In this document: positions 56,323 to 64,000 of the stretch, piece by piece
How positions within the stretch are numbered: position 1 is the first letter of the stretch
Layout of the letters: each line of letters begins with the position of its first letter
DNA from: AP-15 sp963703745
Lineage (GTDB): Bacteria > Pseudomonadota > Alphaproteobacteria > ATCC43930 > CGMCC-115725
NCBI GenBank assembly: GCA_963703745.1
Contig: CAVPFL010000004.1
Coordinates: 62,001 to 126,000, forward strand
Length of the DNA stretch: 64,000 nt
Direction of reading: 5' to 3'
Translations under genes and position numbers: made by a program
Notes under the pieces: generated by a model
Seen by the model: the letters and a program-made list of their open reading frames with translations, nothing else
Database searches by the model: none
Told to the model about the DNA's origin: nothing

Positions 56323-56624
56323 TTGCCGAGCTTTCGTGCCAAAAAATCGTTTTCGACCTTCAGTTGGCCAATCTGCCGGTACAGAAGATCGACCTGCGCC
56401 TCGCTGGCCACACTCTCGACCGTTGCACCGCCGCCTTCGAAAACACTCGCCGCCCCGTCCAGCAGCTGCTTCTTCCAGTTATAGATCTGGTTCGGATGGA
56501 CCCCGAACTCACTCGCCAGTTCGGCGATCGTCCGGTCACCCCTGACCGCCGCCAGCGCCACCTTCGCCTTGAACGCCGCATTGTGCTTCTTCCGTGTCCG
56601 CTTCATGTCCTGCTCCTGCGCCAT
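56319..56624 (-). CDS. IS3 family transposase, orfA (HTH)
   Basis: 101 residues. HTH_Tnp_1 start KKHNAAFKAKVALAAVRGDR then ASEFGVHPNQIYNWKKQLLD, with a C-terminal leucine-zipper-like helix (DLLYRQIGQLKVENDFLARK). ATG 56624; an ATG six codons in is also possible. Confidence 0.92.
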   Translation of the reverse strand: MAQEQDMKRTRKKHNAAFKAKVALAAVRGDRTIAELASEFGVHPNQIYNWKKQLLDGAASVFEGGGATVESVASEAQVDLLYRQIGQLKVENDFLARKLGK

Positions 56625-56685
56625 CGCGCTTTCTAGGGGCAGGGCTCCACCTTAGCCAACTGTCTCATTTTTGGGGTCCATCTCA

Positions 56686-56850
56686 GTTGCAGAATCTTCC
56701 TCACTTCCTCGAAGCAATGAGCGGCGGGAATGGCAATTGCACGACACCCCTCCACATGAATAACGAACGCCGTCCCTATTAGTTGAGGGGCCCGTTGTTG
56801 ACAACAAACAGACTAAGCAAAGCCCGGCTGAGGGAATCATTCCTTAATAG
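56686..56850 (-). pseudogene. Trypsin-like serine protease remnant, N-terminal part with catalytic His
   Basis: Minus-strand reading APQLIGTAFVIHVEGCRAIA then IPAAHCFEEVRKILQ up to the IS3 end. GTAFVI followed by AAHC is the standard start of S1 proteases with the catalytic His. The frame continues across the IS3 (Q-PIPTHH). A TAG lies upstream near 56830, so the native start is lost. Together with the pieces at 55096-55230 and 53118-53938, it rebuilds one gene with His, Asp and Ser. Confidence 0.72.
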
Positions 56851-57411
56851 ATCTTCGCCCCGTCGAATGACCTCGTCCCAAACAAAGCCATCCGGGATCT
56901 TCATTTATTGTCGGTATCGCCCTGCACCTCAAAGTCTGCATATAGTTCCCGACCGGAAATGTTCCGGAGGCTGATTGTACGGCTACCATCTGCTACCAAC
57001 GGGAGGGGCCGTCGGATTGGCGGCAAGCGCAGCGGCGGGACGTTCTCCCGGTCCTCGGCCTCGGGTATTGTATGAAGACGGCCGCGCGCTCGGTTTTCCG
57101 CGCCCGCCTTAGGACTTGTCTTACGATCAGCTGTTTGCAGCTTGCCAACGAAGTAGAAAGTCGGTCATGCCCGCAAAAGCATAGGATTGTTCTGAGAATG
57201 TAAATTCGTGTTTTTGTCTCATATTAAACAATCTAAGATGTCACACGCGCCCCACGCAACTCTTGTGACCCTGATCGTGGACTCCCGAGTGCCTCAACCG
57301 CCAAGCTGGTGAACTGTTGCGGAATTGTTATTTCGTTACTTGACTCGATAAGGGCACCAAGATGGTGACTCCTCGCAGGATGATCCCATGGAAAATGTTG
57401 GATTGCATGGA
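56851..57411. other. Region without a supported gene
   Basis: About 560 bp. Includes AT-rich DNA at 57180-57240. No frame shows a known motif. Nothing further seen. Confidence 0.45.
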
Positions 57412-57810
57412 TTAGCCTCGGGCTCGGGACTTGTTCAGGGTCACCGCGGCGCGAATAAGAGTCTTTAACGCCTCTTCGTCTATCTTCTCGCCCTCGCGGA
57501 AGTCGATGCCGCGCCTTTTGTTCCCCTCTAGACTGGAATTGAAGAGGCCCGAAGGATCTGGCAGAGCCGCCCCCTTTGCGAAGGTCATCTTCACGACGTT
57601 CTTGTAAGTCTCGCCTGTGCAGATAATTCCGTCGTGCTCCCACACCGGTACTCCTCTCCACTTCCATTCCTCGACGACTTCGGGATCGGCTTTCTTGACT
57701 AAGCCACGGAGCCGGCCGAGCGTCTCGCCTCGCCAGTCGCCAAGCTCCTCGATTCTCGCGTCTATCAGCTGAGAAGGAGACTCGCTTTTCTGCGACCCGC
57801 TCTTCTTCAT
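57412..57810 (-). CDS. DUF1801 domain protein
   Basis: 132 residues. DUF1801/YdhG pattern: IDARIEELGDWRGETLGRLR, EEWKWRGVPVWEHDGIICTG and VVKMTFAKGAALPDPSGLFN. Function unknown. ATG 57810 with GAGGAG ahead and a full-length frame, so it is one of the few intact genes of this stretch. Confidence 0.87.
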   Translation of the reverse strand: MKKSGSQKSESPSQLIDARIEELGDWRGETLGRLRGLVKKADPEVVEEWKWRGVPVWEHDGIICTGETYKNVVKMTFAKGAALPDPSGLFNSSLEGNKRRGIDFREGEKIDEEALKTLIRAAVTLNKSRARG

Positions 57811-58032
57811 ACCCGTTTCTCCTCTTTAGTCCCGAGGCTTTCGTAAATAGGGGTCACCACTATGCCGGTTCTACCTGCAGCTGCGGTTACCTCCTAAGTA
57901 TCTGAGAACAGCACCATAATGACGCTTATGCGGCGCGGCGGTTTTTCGCGATAAGCCAGTAGACACAGGATAACGCGTGCTCATGGTCATGGCGGTTGCT
58001 CGAGGGGGGCAACCGCCCAGCGGCCGTGGGAA
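57811..58032. other. Intergenic stretch
   Basis: About 220 bp holding the promoter of the DUF1801 gene and the 3' flank of the next gene. No other feature seen. Confidence 0.4.
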
Positions 58033-58410
58033 TCAGCTGCGACTCAACGCGTCGTCCCATCGAAGCGGGAGTTCAGCGCCCTTCGCGTTCCATCGTACGA
58101 AGCGCGTCGCGCCCATGTATGGGGCCATCTTCTTCATGGCTGCCACGTGCGGCGGCGCGGCAACAAACGCCTGTAGAGCCGCCTCGTTCTCCCACACCGA
58201 CAGGGTCCAGAACTGCTTGGCGGCGAGGCGGGCCCGCAAGGAATAGCCGATCAAGCCAGAGCTTGTGCGCAGTTGGCGTTGGATGCGGGCGGAGTACACG
58301 ACAAGCCGTGGAAGGGACCAAGCGCTGTTGAGCGGCAAATAGGAGACTAACGCGACATAATCCCGCTCTGGTGCGGCGCAGGAATAAGACCGCCAGGGCG
58401 TTTCGGTCAT
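58033..58410 (-). CDS. Antibiotic-biosynthesis-monooxygenase-like / DUF3291-like protein
   Basis: 125 residues from ATG 58410 behind GGGAGG. Ferredoxin-like ABM-type fold pattern: YVALVSYLPLNSAWSLPRLV, GLIGYSLRARLAAKQFWTLS (with W/F core) and VWENEAALQAFVAAPPHVAA. Probably a heme- or small-molecule-binding dimer; no substrate can be given. A longer frame upstream (to 58533) has no support. Confidence 0.7.
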   Translation of the reverse strand: MTETPWRSYSCAAPERDYVALVSYLPLNSAWSLPRLVVYSARIQRQLRTSSGLIGYSLRARLAAKQFWTLSVWENEAALQAFVAAPPHVAAMKKMAPYMGATRFVRWNAKGAELPLRWDDALSRS

Positions 58411-58589
58411 CCCACGGACCTCCCGGCTAGTGAACCTGCCCTCGTCCTCTGGTGCGACACATGTCGTGCACCCGGCACTCCAGTTTGGCGACTTCGTCCT
58501 CAGAACAACAAAAGCGAAAACACGGGGGCGCAATTGCGGTTCCGCGCTTAGGCGTCTGCCGTACCGGCGAGCGCGTCGCTGTCCGGCAG

Positions 58590-58690
58590 ACCTGTGGTTC
58601 GAGCGCGACCAACTCGCCGCCCCGCCGCAGCTCGCGCCGGTCGAGATCGAGCACGTGATCGCCGAAGGAGAATTCCACCGCGGCCCTCCG
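58590..58690 (-). pseudogene. Fragment of an OmpR-like winged-helix N-terminus
   Basis: Minus strand encodes VEFSFGDHVLDLDRRELRRG then GELVALEPQV, the beginning of a Trans_reg_C DNA-binding domain as found in CadC-like or cyclase-linked regulators. It is followed at once by unrelated sequence (CRTATRSPVRQTPKR), so only the first third of the domain remains. Confidence 0.7.
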
Positions 58691-58797
58691 CGAGGCGGCT
58701 AGACCGGAGGTTCCCGGCAAATTATCAGCCGCAGGTCGGGGATAAATCAACTTGCCCGCAACGTCTCGCGCGGGTCAGGTCATACCTCAGCAGCTTG

Positions 58798-60955
58798 TTA
58801 GAGCTTGGTCTCGGCGATTTGATAGGCTCGGCGAATCTGCTCCGGTAGTGAGTCGGCCTCCTTCAATCGCTCCGCCACGCGGTCGCGCAGCGCGTCGCGG
58901 TCGGCGACCAGAGCTGCCGCCTTCAGATGGGCAACGTCTGGGTCAGCCTCGCCAAAACAATACCAGGTGAAACGATCGAGAAGCTCGGGCTGCGCGAGAG
59001 TTTCACTCATCTTTTGCCGGCAATCGTCGTCCCAAGCATCCGGCGCGCCGCTCAGGATCGCGCGCAGGCAGGCCACATCGGCGATCAACTCGAGCAATGT
59101 GCCGGCGTGCAAGGCAGCGCCGCAGGCCCTCGCCAGCTCTTTGCAGAGGGGGGCCACATCTTTCGGCGGCCAGAAACGGCATCACCGGCGCGGGTTCGTC
59201 ATGTTGCTCCAGCTCCAGCTTCATCTGCACCTCGAGCAGATGGCCGGCAAGCGCAAACCGCCCGTTGGCGATCCATTCACGCAAGATATCGAGATTGGGC
59301 TTGAGAAAACGCCGAAATGGGCCGAGCCGGTGCAGATAGGGCCCGGAAATGAACTTGGCGAGCATTCGGTTGGGTATCTCGCGCGGCGGATCCGTCAACG
59401 CGGGGACCGGCTCGGCAAAGTCGCTGAACGCCGACCAGATATCATCGAGTGGCCAGATATTCTCGGTCGATCGCGGATGGACCCGGTGACCACAACCGTG
59501 TAGTGCGACCAGGTATTCGGCGAGGTTGCCGTTCCGGTCGGCCTCCTGCAGGGCGCGGGTCAGCGCCGCTGCATCCTGGTCGCCGATCTCGCGTATGACG
59601 TCCGTATAACGCGGGTGCGGTACGGCATCGCCGGCATCGCCAGCGCGGACCAAAGTGCCAAAGGCCAGCGTCTTAGCCAGCGGCACGGGCGCGCGGATGG
59701 CGATCAGCGAATCTTTACTATGTTCTCCGGGGCTCTTGAACAGAAACTCAATAAGCCGCTGCAGAGGACGCACCGCCGGACCCGAAGCCAACTGCTCCCC
59801 GCCCTCTTCGAGCCACAATTCTTCCGGCGCCGCGGGCTCGGATCTCACCACGACGTCGACCGCAGCAGGCCGGTAGCCGGTCAGCATCCGATCCAGAAGA
59901 GCCTCGCCGAACAGGCGGTTTCCCGGTCCGATGATCTGCTCCTGCCGGCGCCGCAAAACGTGTTCAACATCAGGATATTTGGCGTGGATCGCTGCCCAGC
60001 CGAGCAAATCGACCTCATCGACCTCGAAACGCATCAACCGGTATAGGACCTCGAAGCAGGCGAGCGTGCGCTTGGCGTCCCGCACGGTGCCCAGGATGGA
60101 AGGCACCATGATCCCGAGGAGCTGGTTCAGGCGCTGCCCGCGCTCGTCGAGCTCATCGATCAGCTCGCGGAAACGGAAACGTGCGTCGACGATCCGCCTG
60201 ATTTGCCGCGGCAACAAGGCCGGCAGCGGCACCTGCAGTTGGACGACCTTTTCGAGATAGGCCTGGCCTCGCTCGATGTCGCCATTGCCGAGCGCCGGCG
60301 CGACCTGGTCGGCATCGTAGGCGAGCAAATAGGAAACGCGCTCAAAGTCCGCGACGGCACGCACCAGCTGCGCGCAGACCCTGATATCGCGGTCGTCCAA
60401 CCTATCGATTTCATCGATCAGGACGATGATGTCGGTCCCACTCTCCTCGAACTCGCGGCCAAGCTCGGTACGCATGCGCAGCAAGGTGTCGGCGCCGGGG
60501 AGGCTCTGCCGCAGGGTATCGAGACCAGCCGCGGCGGCACCTCCGTCGCAGAACCAGACCCCGTCGGCGGGAGCCACGCGTTTGCCATATTTGAATATTG
60601 TCTGCGCCAAACCCTTCAGCTTTTCCGTTCGCGTGCAACCGGGCTTGTAAGCGCTCGCCTCGAGCGCCGCCGTAACCTCGGCGAAGAAAACGTGGATTAG
60701 GCCGTTGCGCGAATTGGCCAGCAACGGGTTGAACGAGACCACGACCGCGGCCGGATGGCATGCCTCGGCCAGCTCGGCGACCATGTTGAGGATCGAGGAC
60801 TTGCCGCTACCGCCTGGTCCGGTGAGGCCGAGAACGATGCCGGTCGCTCGCCCCTCGGGTTCGATCAACGCACCGAGCAGCCGAGCAGCGAAATCCAGGC
60901 GCAGCAACCGGTCGTCCCCTCCGGTTCCGATCGGCCGCTCGAGGTTGTGATTCAT
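58798..60955 (-). CDS. KAP-family P-loop NTPase, frameshifted
   Basis: Starts ATG 60955. Walker A GPGGSGKSS at 46-54, FNPLLANS near 75-82, Walker B DIIVLIDEIDRLDD at 175-188, as in KAP NTPases, some of which act in phage exclusion; no membrane segments are seen. The first frame ends at 59003 with a Cys/Arg-rich tail of poor quality (GLRRCLARRHIARVDRRCGL). The other frame, from about 59157, reads APLCKELARACGAALHAGTL and continues to 58798. The switch lies at a run of six G (59148-59153). With one base changed the protein is about 719 residues. Confidence 0.82.
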
Positions 60956-61109
60956 TGAACCGACGGCAATTATTCGTCCGCACAATCGAGGCCGGTACCC
61001 AGCCTCGGGAAAGCACGGTCATTCTTACCCTCGAATTCGCTAGTTTACCGTTAACCGTCTCATCTCGGCTCGTATCCGCCGGGTCGCCAAGTCAAATCGC
61101 AGGTGGGGG

Positions 61110-62093
61110 TCAAGGCACGAGTACAGCGGCACCCTGCAGCGCGCCGTTGCGCAGATCGGCAAGCGCCTCGTTCGCCCGGTCGAGCGGGTAGGTCACGGTC
61201 TCGGTCCGGACCCCGGCCTGGGGTGCCAGCGCCAGGAATTCCTCAGCGTCGTGCCGGGTCAGGTTGGCGACCGAACGCAGCACTCTCTCCTCCCATAATA
61301 TGCGGTACGGGAAGGCCGGGATGTCGCTCATGTGGATGCCGCCGCAGACGACGGTGCCGCCCTTTCTCGTCGCGGCGAGTGCGGCCGGCACGAGCGACCC
61401 GACCGGCGCGAAGATCAACGCGGCGTCGACCGGTTCAGGCGGCAGCGCTGTCGAATCGCCGGCCCATTCCGCACCGAGAGAGCGCGCAAAATTTTGCGCC
61501 GCCACATCGCCGGGGCGGGTGAAGGCGAAGATTCGACGGCCCTGATGGCGCGCTACCTGCGCCACGATGTGCGCGGCCGCGCCGAAGCCGTAAATCCCGA
61601 GGCGCCGCGCGTCGCCCGCCATACGCAAGGTGCGGTAGCCGATCAGCCCTGCGCACATCAGCGGTGCCGCCTCGACGTCGCCGTAGCGCCTATCGATCGC
61701 AAAACAGTAACGCTCGTCGGCGACGGTCAGCTCGGCATAGCCGCCGTCGATCTGATATCCGGTGAAGCGAGCGCGGTCGCACAGATTTTCCTGCCCGCCG
61801 CGACAATAATCGCAAACCCCGCAGGTCCAGCCGAGCCACGGTATGCCGACCCGATCGCCGACCGCGAAGCGGTCGGCCGCCTCGCCCTTTTCGACGACGA
61901 TGCCGACGATCTCGTGCCCGGGGACGAGCGGCAATTTCGGATCGGCGAGCTCGCCGTCGACGACATGCAGATCGGTTCGGCACACCGCGCAGGCGCGCAC
62001 CGCGATCAGCAGCTGCTGAGGTCCCGGGCGTCGCGCTGGCAAGTCCGCCGTGACGAGCGGCCGCCTGGCGGCGGTCAATAGCTGTGCACGCAT
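61110..62093 (-). CDS. Zinc-dependent alcohol dehydrogenase
   Basis: 327 residues from ATG 62093 behind GGAGG. MDR family: catalytic zinc ligands in CAVCRTDLHVVDGEL and GHEIVG, structural zinc cysteines in CGVCDYCRGGQENLC, and the Rossmann turn GIYGFGAAAH. Matches the AdhP/AdhA-like group that oxidises primary alcohols with NAD. Divergent from the DUF2161 gene with 55 bp between. Confidence 0.9.
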   Translation of the reverse strand: MRAQLLTAARRPLVTADLPARRPGPQQLLIAVRACAVCRTDLHVVDGELADPKLPLVPGHEIVGIVVEKGEAADRFAVGDRVGIPWLGWTCGVCDYCRGGQENLCDRARFTGYQIDGGYAELTVADERYCFAIDRRYGDVEAAPLMCAGLIGYRTLRMAGDARRLGIYGFGAAAHIVAQVARHQGRRIFAFTRPGDVAAQNFARSLGAEWAGDSTALPPEPVDAALIFAPVGSLVPAALAATRKGGTVVCGGIHMSDIPAFPYRILWEERVLRSVANLTRHDAEEFLALAPQAGVRTETVTYPLDRANEALADLRNGALQGAAVLVP

Positions 62094-62148
62094 CTCAACC
62101 TCCGAGTTCTGCCTTGCAATCATCGTCCACATATTTACTAGTGCGAAC

Positions 62149-62919
62149 GTGATCCAGGAGAGCAGTTCCAGGTCCGCCATTGCGGCACGCGCGCGGCCGC
62201 GCGAAACCGCTCTCTATGTTCCGGTAAAGGGGTTTCTCGAAAGGCGAGGCTACGACGTCAAGGGCGAGGTCGGAGGCTGCGATCTCGTCGCCTGCCGCGG
62301 CGATGAGCCGCCGGTCATCGTCGAGCTCAAGCTGCGTTTTAGTCTGGCGCTGGTGCTGCAGGGGATCGATCGGCTGGCCCTGACCGAACGGGTCTATCTG
62401 GCGGTGCCGCGACCCCCGTCACACCGGCGGCGCTCACGCGGTCTTGCTCCGGCCTCGCCCGACATCCGCAAGTTGTGCCGGCGACTGGGGCTCGGGCTAA
62501 TGCTGGTCGGCACACGGAGCGTCGAGATCCTGGAGGAGCCCGTGCCCTACCGCCCGCGCCCGGCAAAGGCCCGCGCGCTGCGCCTCAAGGACGAATTCGA
62601 CCGCCGCATGGGCGACCCGAATGTCGGGGGCACGGTTGGTCTCCCGGTCGTCACCGCCTATCGTCAGGACGCCTTGCGCTGCGCCCACGCGCTCGCAGTC
62701 TGTGGGCCGATGCGCATCGCCGCCCTCCGTGCCGCCACCGGGGTGCCGGGTGCCGCGCGTATCCTCCAGCGCAACGTCTACGGCTGGTTCACCCGACTTC
62801 AGCGAGCAACGTATACGCTGAGCGAAGGCGGTGGCCGGGCATTGACGCATTTCGCGGTCGCGGTCGCTGCTCTGCCGATGGCGCCGGTTCCGGTCCAATC
62901 ATGCCGGGTCGCCGCCTGA
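62149..62919 (+). CDS. DUF2161 putative PD-(D/E)XK phosphodiesterase
   Basis: About 256 residues. Nuclease-fold core: ETALYVPVKGFLERRGYDVK, GGCDLVACRGDEPPVIVELK (Asp, then ExK), and LVLQGIDRLALTERVYLAVP. The rest holds a winged-helix-like end (MRIAALRAATGVPGAARILQ). The start is unclear: GTG 62149 is chosen because it is the only good in-frame candidate outside the divergent gene. Stop overlaps the next gene (TGATG). Confidence 0.8.
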   Translation: MIQESSSRSAIAARARPRETALYVPVKGFLERRGYDVKGEVGGCDLVACRGDEPPVIVELKLRFSLALVLQGIDRLALTERVYLAVPRPPSHRRRSRGLAPASPDIRKLCRRLGLGLMLVGTRSVEILEEPVPYRPRPAKARALRLKDEFDRRMGDPNVGGTVGLPVVTAYRQDALRCAHALAVCGPMRIAALRAATGVPGAARILQRNVYGWFTRLQRATYTLSEGGGRALTHFAVAVAALPMAPVPVQSCRVAA

Positions 62920-63770
62920 TGATCACCGACTATAGCGAGGAGCGGCAGAAGAGCCTGATCCTCGATTATTTCAGCCGCGACGCGCGGATCCGCCTGCTGC
63001 GTCGTGCCGAGACCTTCGGCGCTCCGGTCTTTGTCGTCGATTTCGACCGCGGCTCGCGTCATTTTCGGACCCTGGGCTCGTTCGGCGCCGGGGCGCAGGT
63101 GACCGAGCAGTCGAGCATGGATCTGCTCTACCCGGCGCGCCTGGTATTCCACTATGAGCGGCTGATGTCGCTCGCCTTCGCGATGGTTGAACGGCCGGTC
63201 AGCGTATTGCTGCTGGGTGTCGGCGGCGCCGCGATGTGGCGCTTCGTCCGCGCCTACCTGCCCGATTGCGAGCCGACACTGGTCGACTCCGACGAAACGA
63301 TAATCGCGCTCGCGCGCCGCTGGTTCTATCTGACCCACCCCGTCGTGCACGATACCGCTCAGCGGTTTCTCGCCGGAACGACGGTCAAATTCGATGCGAT
63401 CCTGGTCGACCTCTACGGTCCGGCCGGTCCGGCGCAGAGCGACGAGTTGTTCTGGATCCGCTGCTTCGAGGCACTCGCACCCGGCGGCTGCCTGGCCAGC
63501 AACTGGGCGGATTTCGCGGTCAACCCGAGCGTCAGGCCGATGGCCGAAGCATTCGCAGCGGTCGCTCGCGGCCGCGGTCTCGAGCCGATCTTCGTGACGC
63601 GCCGCGGCTTCCGCGACAACCTTGCGCAATATGTGCCGACGACAGAGGAGATCGGACCCGAAGCGATCGGCGGAGCACTCGAGCGCTTTGCCCGGGAGCG
63701 CCATCTTCCCGACCGCGGCCGCGGCATCCTCGAAAACTGTCTGGTAACAAGACATTTCCCGGTCGACTGA
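62919..63770 (+). CDS. Spermidine-synthase-like protein
   Basis: 283 residues. Rossmann methyltransferase-like fold of polyamine synthases: SVLLLGVGGAAMWRFVRAYL (motif I), TLVDSDETIIALARRWF (acidic end of strand 2), DAILVDLYGPAGPAQSDELF. The Asp pair and hydrophobic gate of true SpeE are not evident, so it may act on another substrate. ATG 62919 uses the TGATG overlap with DUF2161; ATG 62901 is possible. Confidence 0.82.
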   Translation: MITDYSEERQKSLILDYFSRDARIRLLRRAETFGAPVFVVDFDRGSRHFRTLGSFGAGAQVTEQSSMDLLYPARLVFHYERLMSLAFAMVERPVSVLLLGVGGAAMWRFVRAYLPDCEPTLVDSDETIIALARRWFYLTHPVVHDTAQRFLAGTTVKFDAILVDLYGPAGPAQSDELFWIRCFEALAPGGCLASNWADFAVNPSVRPMAEAFAAVARGRGLEPIFVTRRGFRDNLAQYVPTTEEIGPEAIGGALERFARERHLPDRGRGILENCLVTRHFPVD

Positions 63771-63892
63771 CCTGCTCGGCCGCGTGCCCGCCTCTGGGAG
63801 GAGGGAGAAAATTCGATCCGGTCTCGAAAATCACCTCTAGTACCGACCATAATGAGCCTCACGACCCGGTAAAAATGATGGGTGAGCGAGCC

Positions 63893-63922
63893 GCCGCCTC
63901 GGACCAGCGGCTCCGAGGCGGC
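63893..63922. terminator. Stem-loop downstream of the last gene
   Basis: 11-bp perfect stem GCCGCCTCGGA / TCCGAGGCGGC around an 8-base loop, starting 4 bp after the stop of the minus-strand gene at 63927. No T-run is seen, so termination strength is uncertain. Confidence 0.6.
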
Positions 63923-63926
63923 GAAG

Positions 63927-64000
63927 TCAGAGCGAGCGCAGGAAGTTCAGGATGTCCTGCTGCAAGGAGGCCGGCAGTGCGTTGAAGTTGCCGATCACCT
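63927..64000 (-). CDS. 3' end of an unidentified gene (possible c-type cytochrome)
   Basis: Only 24 codons are in the window: VIGNFNALPASLQQDILNFL then RSL and TGA at 63927-63929. The ending DILNFLRSL resembles the last helix of di-haem cytochrome c/peroxidase-like proteins. Too short for a firm call. Confidence 0.4.
   Translation of the reverse strand, partial: VIGNFNALPASLQQDILNFLRSL

Larger units (their letters stand above)
55231..56685 (-). mobile_element. IS3-family insertion sequence
   Basis: 1455 bp. Ends TGAGGTGGACCCC (left) and TGAGATGGACCCC (right, inward), each followed after five bases by TGAGACAG, the usual IS3-type terminus. Target duplication GTT at 55228-55230 and 56686-56688. 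It carries orfA and orfB and splits the serine protease gene between its catalytic His segment and the following part. Confidence 0.92.

Overview
The window is high-GC DNA from an alphaproteobacterium. This is inferred from gene content: DUF6111, DUF1285, a Nudix/CCA-transferase cluster, a MoxR-DUF58-DUF4159 operon, proteobacterial-type pssA/psd, and a bdh-adc-patatin cluster. The order within the class cannot be fixed by eye. No rRNA, tRNA or CRISPR array was seen.

Layout. 1-5.3 kb: the 5' three quarters of pepN, followed upstream by a tight three-gene operon of unknown role. That operon has a coiled-coil protein, a degenerate ATPase-like protein and a BrxD-like P-loop ATPase. 5.4-9.1 kb: a DUF1499 membrane protein, then patatin lipase, acetoacetate decarboxylase and 3-hydroxybutyrate dehydrogenase, all on the minus strand. 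9.3-12.1 kb: DUF1285 protein, Nudix CoA pyrophosphatase, DUF6111 and CCA-adding enzyme. 12.1-18.8 kb: divergent MoxR/DUF58/DUF4159/large membrane protein operon. 18.9-20.5 kb: psd-pssA for phosphatidylethanolamine. 20.6-23.5 kb: two tandem paralogous MFS transporters. 23.5-25.1 kb: prfC.

25.1-36 kb is an eroded accessory region. It has a FitAB/VapBC-type toxin-antitoxin pair next to a diverged second copy of the prfC 5' end, and a nuclease-like gene cut by an IS630-family element. It also has MFS, response-regulator, cyclase and small-protein remnants, and an AI-2E transporter remnant carrying a small palindromic insertion with a CTAG target duplication. Intact genes here are a Crp/Fnr regulator, a class III cyclase with C-terminal repeats, a PRC-barrel protein, a PHB-depolymerase-type esterase and a ribbon-helix-helix regulator with a perfect palindrome at its start.

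36-52.4 kb is mostly intact metabolic and transport DNA. It holds a cupin/PCu(A)C/SCO copper-delivery operon, a frameshifted substrate-binding protein, a lone molybdopterin oxidoreductase large subunit, phosphonoacetate hydrolase, an SDR, a complete NitT/TauT-like ABC transporter and a universal stress protein. It ends with a TPP enzyme and methylaspartate ammonia-lyase, now separated by an IS4-family element with a 9-bp target duplication. 52.4-58.7 kb is again a graveyard. One trypsin-like protease gene is cut by both an IS3-family element and a second identical IS630 copy, and there is a VapB-type remnant and a winged-helix fragment. 58.8-64 kb holds a KAP-family NTPase with a frameshift, a zinc alcohol dehydrogenase, a DUF2161 nuclease-fold protein overlapping a spermidine-synthase-like protein, and the 3' end of one further gene.
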